From the NCBI GenBank assembly GCA_013151865.1, contig JAADHN010000066.1:1438-65437 (forward strand): 64,000 nucleotides of DNA, given 5' to 3'. The position numbers and the translations under genes were made by a program. Source of the DNA: Kiritimatiellota bacterium (lineage in GTDB: Bacteria > Verrucomicrobiota > Lentisphaeria > Oligosphaerales > JAADHN01). Each line of letters begins with the position of its first letter. Within the stretch, counting starts at the first letter, position 1. Shown in pieces: positions 18,560 through 27,023 of the stretch. The notes under the pieces were generated by a model. That model had not been told where the DNA came from and did not search any database. It was given only the letters and a program-made list of their open reading frames with translations.

Positions 18560-19913
18560 AAAAACGACTCGCGGAAACAACACGCAACGCAACCGGATCC
18601 TGGTTGTGGACGATGAAAGCGGTATCCGAACTGTCCTCACGGTGATACTCCGGCAAGGGGGATACGAGGCGTTGAGCGCTGCGAACGCCGAAGAGGCCCT
18701 CGAACTGCTTGAACAGGAGCCGGTGGACTTGGTAATCACCGACTTGGCAATGGGCGGCGGGATGGATGGACTCGATCTGCTCCGAAACGTCCGGGCCCGG
18801 CACGATATCCCGGTGGTGATGATCACGGCGTTCGGGACTGTCAAAGTCGCAGTCGAGGCGATGCGGCTCGGGGCGTACGATTTCATTCGCAAGCCCCTCA
18901 AAATGGACGACATTTTCGAAGTGGTCCGGGGTGCACTCTGGCACCACAGCCTGGGCGGCAAGCGCCCCGCGGCCGATCCTGTGGCCCCGGTCTGTCATTT
19001 CGGACTCTTGGTGGGCGAAAGCCCGCCCATGCAGCGCATTTATCGCCTGATCGAACAGATCGCCGACGTGGACGTGGCCATCCTGATCCAGGGAGAAAGG
19101 GGCGTCGGCCGCAGTCTGACCGCCAAAGCGATCCATTGCAACAGTTCTCGGCGCGACGGCCCCTTCCTCGAAGTCGATTGCCGGGACCAGACCCCATCCT
19201 GCCTGCAGCAACTCCTATTCGACACGGAAACCGGCAGCTCGGCGGACGCCTTTGCCAAAACCCGGGGGGGCACGCTCTACATCGAAAACGTCCAGTGCTT
19301 GCCAATAGACCTGCAGGACCGCCTCACGGCGGTCCTGGGCGGCACGATGGAAAAACACTCCGGAAGTCCGAAAACGGATGCGGAGCCTTCTGGGGGTAGG
19401 GTCATTGCGGGCGCGGTCGGCTCATTGGGCGCCTCCGTCGACGCGGGAACTTTTTCCGCGAAGCTTTACAACATTCTCAGCACATTCGCCCTGGATCTGC
19501 CGCCGCTGCGCCGTCGGCCCGAAGACGTCCCCCTGCTTGCGTTGCACTTCCTGGCCCGTGGAGAACTTCGACCCGAGGATGGAAGGGCCCTCCGTCTGGA
19601 CGACCGGGCCCTGCACTGCATCCGGCGCTATTCCTGGCCCGGCAACGTGACCGAATTGCGGGACGCACTTGCCGCAGCCGCCGCCACGGCCGACGACGGC
19701 ATGATCGAATTGAACAACCTGCCGGGATACATCGTCCGCGCCTGTCACGGGACGGTCGTCGATGTGACCGCGCCCGCCGGAGTGGGGGCGCCCGGGGCGC
19801 ACGCGCGGGAATTTCTCCGCCAAAAACAAGAAGTCTACCGGCGGATCCTCCACCAGCGAACCCCGCCGAGAAGGCCGCCTGTTCCCGGTCCCGGCGACGA
19901 GAAAACAAACTGA
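18549..19913 (+). CDS. NtrC-like response regulator with degenerate sigma-54 AAA+ domain
   Basis: 454 residues, ATG 18549 inside the end of the sensor gene. The receiver (about 17-135) looks intact: acidic VVDDES, phospho-acceptor D65 (VITDLAMGGG, with extra Gly residues after it), and the FIRKPL lysine. The AAA+ part (about 158-400) keeps the sigma-54 activator outline, including LPPLRRRPEDVPLLALHF and YSWPGNVTELRDAL, but three key motifs are altered. Walker A reads GERGVGRS (R188 replaces the ATP-binding Lys), the GAFTGA loop that touches sigma-54 is absent, and Walker B reads GTLYIENV instead of GTLFLDEI. No Fis-type helix-turn-helix is visible in the C-terminal 60 residues. It therefore probably does not activate sigma-54 promoters; it may be a phospho-controlled protein-binding factor. 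Confidence 0.88.
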   Translation: MGNEKTTRGNNTQRNRILVVDDESGIRTVLTVILRQGGYEALSAANAEEALELLEQEPVDLVITDLAMGGGMDGLDLLRNVRARHDIPVVMITAFGTVKVAVEAMRLGAYDFIRKPLKMDDIFEVVRGALWHHSLGGKRPAADPVAPVCHFGLLVGESPPMQRIYRLIEQIADVDVAILIQGERGVGRSLTAKAIHCNSSRRDGPFLEVDCRDQTPSCLQQLLFDTETGSSADAFAKTRGGTLYIENVQCLPIDLQDRLTAVLGGTMEKHSGSPKTDAEPSGGRVIAGAVGSLGASVDAGTFSAKLYNILSTFALDLPPLRRRPEDVPLLALHFLARGELRPEDGRALRLDDRALHCIRRYSWPGNVTELRDALAAAAATADDGMIELNNLPGYIVRACHGTVVDVTAPAGVGAPGAHAREFLRQKQEVYRRILHQRTPPRRPPVPGPGDEKTN

Positions 19914-19956
19914 CCGACCCGCGACGCCCGCGAGAAGCGACGGCGGGAGCCTCCGT

Positions 19957-21171
19957 GTGATTCGCCCCGAACAGCCCGTCTCCCCACAGGCGAGACGACA
20001 GAAGGAGCAAGCGCAGGAAATGGCCTGGGACGCGGTGGAACTTCTCAAGGAATTGGTGCAAATCGACAGCCGCAACACCACGTCGCTTCGCAGCGGCGCC
20101 GAACCCGCGGTCACAGAGGGCCCCATTTGCGACTTTGTTCGGGGCCTGCTCGTCAATCTGGGGTTCGACTGCGCGGTACAGTTCGCTGCTCCGCACCGTC
20201 CCAACCTGATTGCCCGGTCCGGGCGTGACGCGAAGCGGCCCTGGTTCGCCTTCGAGGCGCACCTCGATACAGTGGGCGTCGACGGCATGAGCATCGACCC
20301 GTTTTCCGCGAGAATACGAGACGGCCGACTCTACGGCCGGGGCGCCGCGGACACCAAGGGGAGTATGGCTGCAATGCTCGCGGCACTCTCGCGCCTCGTG
20401 CGCGACGATCACGCCCCCAATCTCATCTTCATCGGTGCGTGCGCGGAAGAAACCGGTTGCGAAGGGATCGCCCGGCTCGAACTCGACGGTCCGCCCATCG
20501 ACGCGGTGGTCGCGGGCGAACCCACGTCGAACCGGCTGGTGACGGCCCATAAGGCCCACGCGTGGTTCCAACTCCTCTGCCGAGGCCGGGCCGCCCACGG
20601 CGCTCGTCCCGAGGCAGGCGAGAACGCAATCTACCGAATGACCGACGCGATCGCCTGGCTGCGCCGCACGGTGGCCCCTCGCTTGGCCGCGCAAACGGGC
20701 GGCGGACTCCAAGGGTCCACCCTGTCCGTCAACGTGATCGAGGGAGGGCGACGCCTGAACATGGTCCCGGACGAATGCCGGGCCGCCGTGGACGTACGAT
20801 TGGTCCCCGGGCATCCCCCCCGGGAATTCGTGCAGGCATTGACCGAAGAGGCGCGACAAACCTTGGGGCACAACGTCGAATGCAGTTGGCTCCATGTATC
20901 GCCCGGCCTTGAAACCGACGCTTCTTCACCCCTGGTACGGGCGTTTCAGACGGCCCTAAACCGGCGGGGAATGGCCTCCGCTCCCGAAGCAGTCAGCTAC
21001 TGCACCGATGCAGGCGTCCTGGCGGCTCGAGGGACCGACGCAGTGGTATTCGGGCCGGGAAGCATTCTGCAGGCACACGCCGCCGAAGAATTTGTGGAAC
21101 TCGAACAAGTCGAGACGGCCGCGGACATCCTGGAAGATGCCGCTCTTGCCTACAACGCCGCCCGAACCTGA
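19957..21171 (+). CDS. M20 family metallopeptidase/deacylase (ArgE/DapE type)
   Basis: 404 residues from GTG 19957; ATG 20020 (with AAGGAG 12 bases upstream) is an alternative start that would drop 21 weakly structured residues. Zinc ligands are visible in family order: H102 and D104 (FEAHLDTVGVDG), bridging D132 (GRGAADTKGSM), catalytic glutamate pair E164-E165 (GACAEETGCEG), the AGEPT loop and a C-terminal His in LQAHAAEEFVE. The YGRGAADTKG motif and length match the ArgE/DapE/CPG2 group, which cleaves amide bonds of N-acyl amino acids or small peptides. It lies 43 bp after the degenerate regulator and ends 12 bp from the convergent glycosyltransferase gene. Exact substrate not predictable. 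Confidence 0.92.
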   Translation: MIRPEQPVSPQARRQKEQAQEMAWDAVELLKELVQIDSRNTTSLRSGAEPAVTEGPICDFVRGLLVNLGFDCAVQFAAPHRPNLIARSGRDAKRPWFAFEAHLDTVGVDGMSIDPFSARIRDGRLYGRGAADTKGSMAAMLAALSRLVRDDHAPNLIFIGACAEETGCEGIARLELDGPPIDAVVAGEPTSNRLVTAHKAHAWFQLLCRGRAAHGARPEAGENAIYRMTDAIAWLRRTVAPRLAAQTGGGLQGSTLSVNVIEGGRRLNMVPDECRAAVDVRLVPGHPPREFVQALTEEARQTLGHNVECSWLHVSPGLETDASSPLVRAFQTALNRRGMASAPEAVSYCTDAGVLAARGTDAVVFGPGSILQAHAAEEFVELEQVETAADILEDAALAYNAART

Positions 21172-21183
21172 GAAACACCCCTC

Positions 21184-21921
21184 TCACCGGCCTTGCGCGG
21201 AACCCCGCAGCGCGCGCTTCAAGCGCAAAAGATCGACCGCCGTCCGGACGGGGCCGAGAATCGAGGGGAAACGCGAGTCGGGGTCGTTCGTCCAGTCGAC
21301 CGGGAACTCCCGAATGCGCCAGCCACGGCGCCGAGCCCGGAGGATGACCTCGATGTCGAAGACGAAGCCGTCGGAAATGCATTCACTGTAGAGGGTCCTT
21401 GCCACCTCGCCTTTGTACAGCTTGAAGCCGCACTGCGTGTCGGTGAGCGCGGGCAGGTCCATCCCCACCACCCATGGGACCAAGCTGCGGAACATACGCG
21501 ACAGAAACCGCCGGTAGAGACGGTGGGGACGCAGCAACCGACTGTCCGGCAGCCAACGGGAACCGTGGGCCAGCTCGCATTCGTTCCGCCGTAGGAGTTC
21601 GAAACCGCGCAGAGCATTCTCGTAGGGGATACACAAGCCGCTGTCTGCGAACATCGCAATACCGGCGCGCACCGCCCGCATCCCCTCCCGGACAGCCGCA
21701 CCTTTCCCGCGGTTCCGCTCGAAACGAATGACTCTTCGGTCGATCCCGGCCGGGACCGGCGCCGCCCGAGCGACTCCGGTGGTGTCGTCAGGACTGCCGT
21801 CGTCCACGACAATGATCTCGCCGGACAGGCCTGCTCCCGCCAGGAACTGCCCCGCAGCCGTCACATCCCGCCCGATTTTTTCGGCCTCACGGTACGCAGG
21901 TATGACAATGGACAGGTCCAC
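21184..21921 (-). CDS. Dolichyl/polyprenyl-phosphate glucosyltransferase-like GT2 enzyme
   Basis: 245 residues of the ALG5-like branch of glycosyltransferase family 2, which transfer glucose from a nucleotide sugar to a polyprenyl phosphate on the inner face of the membrane. Visible motifs: LSIVIPAYREAEKIG, VVDDGSPDDT (39-47) and RNRGKGAAVREGM. TDTQCGFKLYKGEVA and GFVFDIEVILRARRRGWRI are also typical of this branch. The position that normally reads DAD is D93-S-G (FADSGLCIP), so one Asp of the usual metal-binding pair is missing; whether this abolishes activity cannot be decided here. No C-terminal membrane helices, unlike many bacterial relatives. The gene converges with the M20 peptidase gene. 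Confidence 0.9.
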   Translation of the reverse strand: MDLSIVIPAYREAEKIGRDVTAAGQFLAGAGLSGEIIVVDDGSPDDTTGVARAAPVPAGIDRRVIRFERNRGKGAAVREGMRAVRAGIAMFADSGLCIPYENALRGFELLRRNECELAHGSRWLPDSRLLRPHRLYRRFLSRMFRSLVPWVVGMDLPALTDTQCGFKLYKGEVARTLYSECISDGFVFDIEVILRARRRGWRIREFPVDWTNDPDSRFPSILGPVRTAVDLLRLKRALRGSAQGR

Positions 21922-22514
21922 GGTCGACTCGCTTCCGGGCCTGGGGCCCCACGGCCGAACTCGAGGCCTGAGTTCGGCGGTTTCAGTGCGAAGGGCGCAT
22001 AAAAGACGGAGACACGCAGCTGCTCAACCCGATTGCTTTGTTGAACTGCACAACAAACGGATGCCGCTCGCACGGGTTCACCCTGATTAATCCATGAACT
22101 TCGTCGCGAGCGGGCGCAGCTTGTACGAATTCAAGTCATTGCGTCGAACGTGCCCTTCTGCGGCCGAGCTTTGCGAGGTCCGCAGCAAGGGGCTTGTTCT
22201 CTTCCGGTGTTCTTCCGGGTTCCCGATCGTGCTCGTCCGTCGTCCTCGTCCCTCGTCCTCGATTCTCCGCATGCCCGGACCGCCGCCGGAATCGCGCCAC
22301 CGCGCTCCGAGGACGAGGACCGCTACGCTGAGGACGACAACGAGAACGATTCCCGGAGCGGAGCCGGCGCGTCCGCTCTCATCGTTCCCGGTTTTTCTGT
22401 CCGAGAGAACGACGAATAAGACCGGGGCACTCTGCCCCGACCGACGGTTGAAGGCAGTGTCCCGAGCGTGCGGAAGATGCGTCGGCGCAAAGGATGGTTC
22501 GTGAATCGTTCGGG
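21922..22514. other. Intergenic region with a purine/pyrimidine-biased tract
   Basis: About 590 bp with no convincing gene. Around 22230-22262 the plus strand repeats a TCGTCCTCG-like unit, and around 22307-22350 it carries the partly complementary GAGGACGAGGACC-like runs, so the transcript could fold on itself. A short perfect hairpin (22423-22439) lies at the downstream end of the minus-strand oxidoreductase gene. Confidence 0.45.
22423..22439 (-). terminator. Short GC hairpin downstream of the Gfo/Idh/MocA gene
   Basis: Perfect 7-bp stem CGGGGCA/TGCCCCG with a 3-nt loop, 75 bases past the stop codon of the minus-strand gene that ends at 22515. On the minus strand it is followed by GGTCTTATTC, which is only weakly U-rich, so termination is possible but not certain. 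Confidence 0.35.
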
Positions 22515-23594
22515 TCAGAGCACTCCGTACGGAAATTCGTCACGACTTTCGGGGAAGGAAAGGATCACCGGCTTCTCGGGCACAACCTTCCGCAGCTCGG
22601 CGATCTCGTCCATGCCGTCGTCTTCGAGCGGCAGTGAGACCTGCCCGCCTTCAATGACGCTCCGGCACATCGCTGCCATGATTTGGAAGCCTGCGTAGGC
22701 GCTGTCGAAACAGTTCTGATGCGTCTCGATACGGCCGTCGAGCCAATCGGCCATCTCCTGGATGTAGGGCGGCATGTCCAAGTCGTAATTCATGGCGCCC
22801 TCCCCCCGCTGCACCCCCCGCGGCGTCACCGCCCGCCAGCCGCCGTTGGTCAGGACCTCGGCAAAGCCCTCGGTCCCTTGGACCCCGATCCGATTCTTTC
22901 CCCACCATTTGGCGACCTCGGGCTGATCCGGGGCGCCGGCGCCGCACTCGATGTAACCGCGGACCCCGCCGCGGAATTGGATCACGCCCGCGATGTAGTC
23001 GGGCGAAGGATGGTTGTCGTCGAACTTGCCTTGACCCGCGGCCTGGGCCATCGCCCATTCGGCCGGCATATCCCCGGCGTACCAGCGCATGTAGTCGATC
23101 AGGTGCGTGCACATGTGCAGCATCCAGCCGGGGGTGGTGCCGTACACGGTATGAATACGGCCGAGTTCACCGCTTCGGACGATCTCCTTGACTTTGCGGT
23201 AGTGGGCGCCGTATCGGTGTTGATGACTCACCACGGCCTTGACGCCCGAGCCGTCCAACAGGTTCTTGATGCGAACCGCCTCCCGACTCGTCATGGCCAG
23301 GGGTTTCTCGAAAGCAATAAGGCGGGCGCCGACCTTGACGCCGAGTTCGATCATCTCGTAACGGATGTTGGGATGGGTGCAGAAACAAAAAACGTCCGGC
23401 TTGAGTTCCTCGGCCAGGGCAACGGCGTCCGTTCCGAAGGCCGCCCCTCCGAGCTGCGCGGCCAGCTCCGGCAGCGCGTCCGGCACGATGTCGCAGATGC
23501 CCACCATCTCGAACCGATCATTGGCATGAAAACCGAAGGCATGGTGCTTGCCGCGTTTCCCCATACCCACCACCATGGTCCTGTACTTGTCCAC
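22515..23594 (-). CDS. Gfo/Idh/MocA family oxidoreductase (cytoplasmic)
   Basis: 359 residues. The GTG at 23594 is chosen because GGGAG lies about ten bases upstream; the extra upstream frame does not look like protein. The N-terminal Rossmann fold keeps TMVVGMGKRGKHHA, the family EKPL motif (FEKPLAMTSREA) supplies the catalytic lysine, and HQHRYGAHYRKV plus HLIDYMRWYAG follow in the C-terminal sheet domain. No export signal, unlike the first member at 3.1 kb. It lies 168 bp downstream of the DegT aminotransferase gene on the same strand. Such pairs can build amino sugars (oxidise a hydroxyl, then transaminate the ketone), which is an inference from context only. Confidence 0.92.
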   Translation of the reverse strand: MDKYRTMVVGMGKRGKHHAFGFHANDRFEMVGICDIVPDALPELAAQLGGAAFGTDAVALAEELKPDVFCFCTHPNIRYEMIELGVKVGARLIAFEKPLAMTSREAVRIKNLLDGSGVKAVVSHQHRYGAHYRKVKEIVRSGELGRIHTVYGTTPGWMLHMCTHLIDYMRWYAGDMPAEWAMAQAAGQGKFDDNHPSPDYIAGVIQFRGGVRGYIECGAGAPDQPEVAKWWGKNRIGVQGTEGFAEVLTNGGWRAVTPRGVQRGEGAMNYDLDMPPYIQEMADWLDGRIETHQNCFDSAYAGFQIMAAMCRSVIEGGQVSLPLEDDGMDEIAELRKVVPEKPVILSFPESRDEFPYGVL

Positions 23595-23762
23595 GAGTTC
23601 TCGTCTCCCGAATGTTCCCTGCGACGGCGCGCAGCCGACGCGTTCCGCTGGATATTCCGTTCTGCACAAACCGAAACCCGGCGCACGGGCGTTCGGCCCC
23701 GAGCGGCACGCACGGCGCCCGACGCTCGCCGTCCCGGGGCCGGCCGACCCGCCGCACGCGGA

Positions 23763-24896
23763 TCAGCCCTGCGCGGCATCCCACTCCCGAACCTTGTCGA
23801 TCACGTACTGGATCTCTTCGGGCAACAGTTCGGGAAACATGGGCAGACTGACGCAGCTTGCGGCATTCTTTTCCGCATTCGCCACTTCCCCGACGATGCG
23901 GTAGGACTTGCCCCATGGGAAACCTTCCTGCCGGTGGATCGCGATCGAGTAGTGTGTTTTTGCGTCGATCCCGTTCTCCTTCAGGAACGACAGCAGCGCG
24001 TCCCGCTTGGCGGGATTCTTGGTTTCAACGACGTAAAGATGATACACGTGCCGATAGCCCGGCTTGGCATAGGGAAGATCGATGTGTCGGCACCCGGCCA
24101 GGCCTGCATCGTAGAGCCGGGCGATGGCGATCCGCTGGTCCGTCCACGCCGTGATGTGCTTCATTTTGGCGCTCAATACACCGGCTTGGATGTCGTCCAG
24201 TCGACTGTTGAATCCGGGCGAGTGGTGGTCCCGGGCGGCGGAGCCGTGATTGCCGAGCTTGCGGATCGTCTCGTTCAAGTCCTCGCGGTCGGTGAAGACC
24301 ATGCCGCCGTCCCCGAAGCAGCCCAGGTTCTTCTGAATGATGTAGCTGGTGCAGACTGCATCGGAAAACTCGCCCTGCTTGAACGTATCGCCCGCGCCGT
24401 CGATTCCCTGGGCGTTATCCTCGATCACGGCCAGTCCATGTCTTTCGGCAACCTTGGCAATGGCCGGCATATCGGCGCACTGCCCGTACAGATGGACCGG
24501 AATGATCGCCTTGGTCTTGTCCGTCACCGCAGCTTCGATCAGGTTCGGATCGATGCACTTGGTCTTGGGATCGCAATCCACGAAAACGGCCGTGGCGCCG
24601 ACAATCCAAATGGCCTCGGCGGTCGCGAAGAAGGTGTTGGGATGCGTAATGACCTCGTCCCCTTCGCCAATGCCGAGGGCCATCAATGTAAGCCAAATCG
24701 CATCGGTACCGTTGCCCACGCCAATGGCATACTTGCTTCCGAAGTACTCGGCAGCCTGTTCCTCGAAAGCGGCCAACATGGGACCGCGAACGTATTTGCC
24801 GCTCAATAGAACGGACTCGATGTTGGCGTCGATCTCTTCTTTGATGTTGAAATACTGGCGAACATGCCCATAGAATCCGACCTGCGAGACTGCCAT
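23763..24896 (-). CDS. DegT/DnrJ/EryC1 family sugar aminotransferase
   Basis: 377 residues. PLP-dependent transfer of an amino group from glutamate to a keto sugar nucleotide. ATG 24896 follows AGGAGAAAAGTGGAA; the frame continues upstream but into the divergent NagB gene. Motifs: GVGNGTDAIWL near residue 60, PHTFFATAEA-like THPNTFFATAEA at 84-95, PVHLYGQCADM, VIEDNAQG (D160, Q163) and SYIIQKNLGCFGDGG, where K189 should form the PLP Schiff base. R/H residues of the C-terminal domain (GYRHVYHLYVV) are also present. A good promoter on the same strand lies 72 bp upstream. The downstream Gfo/Idh/MocA gene may act in the same amino-sugar pathway. Confidence 0.94.
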   Translation of the reverse strand: MAVSQVGFYGHVRQYFNIKEEIDANIESVLLSGKYVRGPMLAAFEEQAAEYFGSKYAIGVGNGTDAIWLTLMALGIGEGDEVITHPNTFFATAEAIWIVGATAVFVDCDPKTKCIDPNLIEAAVTDKTKAIIPVHLYGQCADMPAIAKVAERHGLAVIEDNAQGIDGAGDTFKQGEFSDAVCTSYIIQKNLGCFGDGGMVFTDREDLNETIRKLGNHGSAARDHHSPGFNSRLDDIQAGVLSAKMKHITAWTDQRIAIARLYDAGLAGCRHIDLPYAKPGYRHVYHLYVVETKNPAKRDALLSFLKENGIDAKTHYSIAIHRQEGFPWGKSYRIVGEVANAEKNAASCVSLPMFPELLPEEIQYVIDKVREWDAAQG

Positions 24897-25208
24897 TTCC
24901 ACTTTTCTCCTGTTGTTTGATCCTGTAGAGTATTGATGCGGCGCCAAGCGGACTGCGGAAGTCCCACAGTATACACCCCGGGGCCTCGACGGGCAACCGG
25001 GCAGACGGGAGATCCGCGACGGCAGACCAGGGGCCCGGAGGGATGAGAATACGGTCCGGTGCGCCTCGGACGGGGGAGGCGAACCACCGGTGCGGCGGGC
25101 CTGTCGCCGCGTGCCGTCCATCGAGGGCAAGTCATTGTCCCGAATGCCCGCGCGCGTCCTTAGGGATCGGAGCCGACGTGAAGTCTCGTTTCGGAAGGAC
25201 CGACCGAC
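24897..25208. other. Divergent promoter region between the aminotransferase and nagB genes
   Basis: About 310 bp between divergent genes. It holds the minus-strand promoter listed at 24968-24996. I see no equally good promoter for the plus-strand nagB gene. Confidence 0.5.
24968..24996 (-). promoter_or_regulatory. Sigma-70-type promoter of the aminotransferase gene
   Basis: On the minus strand, TTGCCC (24996-24991) and TATACT (24973-24968) are separated by exactly 17 bp. Transcription would start near 24961, leaving a leader of about 65 nt to the ATG at 24896. Four of six -35 and five of six -10 bases match consensus. Confidence 0.6.
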
Positions 25209-25994
25209 ATGGAAGTGGTCATACGCGACAGCCGTGAAGCCGCAGCCCTGTTTGTGGCCAAGACCATCGCCGACATGGTGCGACGCAAGCCGCACATCGT
25301 GCTCGGCTTGGCCACGGGACGCACCATGGAACCGGTCTACGCTCACCTGGTCCGGTTTCATCGTGAGGACGGTTTGGATTTCTCCCTGGCAAGGACCTTC
25401 AATCTGGATGAGTACGTCAATATTCCCCCCGAACATCCGCAGTCGTACCGGGCATTTATGGACCGCACCTTGTTCGACCTGATCAACATCGACCGCCGCA
25501 ACACGCGCGTATTGAACGGCCTGGCCGTGGACGCAAACGCGGAATGTGCGGCGTTCGAGCAGGAAATCGCGGACTGCGGCGGGATCGACCTGCAGGTGTT
25601 GGGCATCGGTCGATCCGGCCACATCGGATTCAACGAACCAACCTCGTCGTTCGCGTCCCGGACACGGATCAAAACGCTTACCCCCGAGACGCTCCGCCAA
25701 AACGCCCCTCTTTTCGGCGGAGAACGCAATGTCCCCCGGCACGTCCTCACCATGGGAGTGGGGACCATCCTCGAATCCGGCCGCTGTCTCATGCTGGTGA
25801 CCGGAGCCGAAAAAGCGGAAGTGACCGCCGCCGCCATCGAGGGACCGCTCACTTCGATGGTCACCGCGTCGGCCCTCCAGCTCCATCGGCGGGCCACGTT
25901 CGTCCTGGACCGCGAGGCCGCGACCAAACTGAAACAGCGCGACTATTATGAATGGGTCTACGCCAACAAGCCCCATTGGGAGCGACCGGCGTAA
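25209..25994 (+). CDS. nagB: Glucosamine-6-phosphate deaminase
   Basis: 261 residues. Converts glucosamine 6-phosphate to fructose 6-phosphate and ammonia in the cytoplasm. ATG 25209 follows AAGGACC. The family fingerprints are clear: GLATGRTMEPVY (phosphate loop), FNLDEYV with general base D67, the LGIGRSGHIGFNEP loop, SRTRIKTLT, and TMGVGTIL. In the ring-opening loop H138 and E143 are present, but the residue that is normally Asp or Asn (D141 in E. coli, 136 in the shorter form) is S136. The C-terminal allosteric tail is short, as in Gram-positive type enzymes. The next gene, a Sel1 protein, starts 21 bp later, so the two are likely cotranscribed. Confidence 0.93.
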   Translation: MEVVIRDSREAAALFVAKTIADMVRRKPHIVLGLATGRTMEPVYAHLVRFHREDGLDFSLARTFNLDEYVNIPPEHPQSYRAFMDRTLFDLINIDRRNTRVLNGLAVDANAECAAFEQEIADCGGIDLQVLGIGRSGHIGFNEPTSSFASRTRIKTLTPETLRQNAPLFGGERNVPRHVLTMGVGTILESGRCLMLVTGAEKAEVTAAAIEGPLTSMVTASALQLHRRATFVLDREAATKLKQRDYYEWVYANKPHWERPA

Positions 25995-26015
25995 TACAAA
26001 CCCCGGGAGGTCTAC

Positions 26016-26825
26016 ATGGATCGATTCCGAGCCATCTCCACCCTCATCCTGGCCGGCCTGCTGCAGGGATTCGTCACGGCTCAAACCCCGAATAGCGACC
26101 GACTCGCCCCCGGCACCGTGGCCGCCGGGCGCCTCTTGCAGGAAGCCGACACCCTCTTCCGGCAAAAGCAGTACAAGAAGGCATTCGATCTCTACCAAGC
26201 CCTGGCTCAGCAGGAGGATCTCTTCGCCCAATGTCGCGTCGGCCAAATGTATTACGAGGGCCTGGGCGTGGAACAGGATCTACGCAAGGCCTTCCGGGCA
26301 TACTTGCGCGCCGCCAAAGCGGGCGCCCCCGTGGCCCAGTGTATGCTCGGGGTCATGTCCTACGAGGGACAAGGGACCCTGCCGGATTACAAGGCGGCCG
26401 CGCAGTGGTACGCCAAGGCGGCGAAGCAGGGCAACGACATGGCCCAATTCAACCTGGCATTGATGTATCGGGACGGGCAAGGCGTCCCAAAGGATCCCGC
26501 AAAGTTCCTCGAACTCCTCAAAAAAGCCGCCGACCGCAACAATCCGCGGGCCCTTTTCGAACTGGGGAACCTCTTTCGCGACGGACGCATGGTGAAGCGC
26601 AACCTGCGCAAGGCAGTAAAACTGTATGCACGGGCGGCGGAACAGGGTGAACCTGCCGCTCAACTCGCCCTGGGCTTGGCATACTGCCGAGGCGAAGGCG
26701 TCCCAAAAGACCTGACCAAAGGCAAGCGGTGCGTGAAACTGGCCTATGACAGTCCCGATGCCGACGATGCGCTCCGCCGGAAATGCGAAGGAGTCTGGAA
26801 CCGGTTCAAGCTCTATGACCATTGA
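26016..26825 (+). CDS. Secreted Sel1-repeat protein
   Basis: 269 residues; ATG 26016 follows GGGAGGT. An N-terminal signal peptide (hydrophobic 7-20, cleavage probably after VTA at 22) precedes a linker and about five Sel1-like alpha-alpha repeats from residue 55 on. Each has the pattern A-x-x-x-LG-x-x-Y-x-x-G-x-G-V-x-x-D, e.g. VGQMYYEGLGVEQD, LALMYRDGQGVPKD and LGLAYCRGEGVPKD. Sel1 repeats form solenoids that hold partner proteins, often at the cell envelope. The partner is unknown. It directly follows nagB. Confidence 0.9.
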   Translation: MDRFRAISTLILAGLLQGFVTAQTPNSDRLAPGTVAAGRLLQEADTLFRQKQYKKAFDLYQALAQQEDLFAQCRVGQMYYEGLGVEQDLRKAFRAYLRAAKAGAPVAQCMLGVMSYEGQGTLPDYKAAAQWYAKAAKQGNDMAQFNLALMYRDGQGVPKDPAKFLELLKKAADRNNPRALFELGNLFRDGRMVKRNLRKAVKLYARAAEQGEPAAQLALGLAYCRGEGVPKDLTKGKRCVKLAYDSPDADDALRRKCEGVWNRFKLYDH

Positions 26826-27023
26826 TGATCGGGCCCCTCCGACCGGCACGGCGTCTGAGGCCGGACTGTCCGGTCCTTGTTGCGTGGACCGGGCCGACCG
26901 ATGCGGGATAAGAAGCCTGATCGCGCTGCGCCGAAGCTCAACGGGCAGTCGAATTCAGGGCTTTTCGGCGACTCTCGAAACGAACGGGCGGAGACGCCCG
27001 CGCTCGAGATGGTTCCGAGACGG

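Noticed and set aside
22087..22504. Short open frames between the two minus-strand genes at 21.9-22.5 kb
   Set aside because: Low-complexity Arg/Thr/Pro-rich translations without ribosome sites or family resemblance.
24897..26246. Upstream extension of the DegT aminotransferase frame over nagB
   Set aside because: Antisense to a clear nagB gene; the DegT protein starts at 24896 with its own ribosome site.
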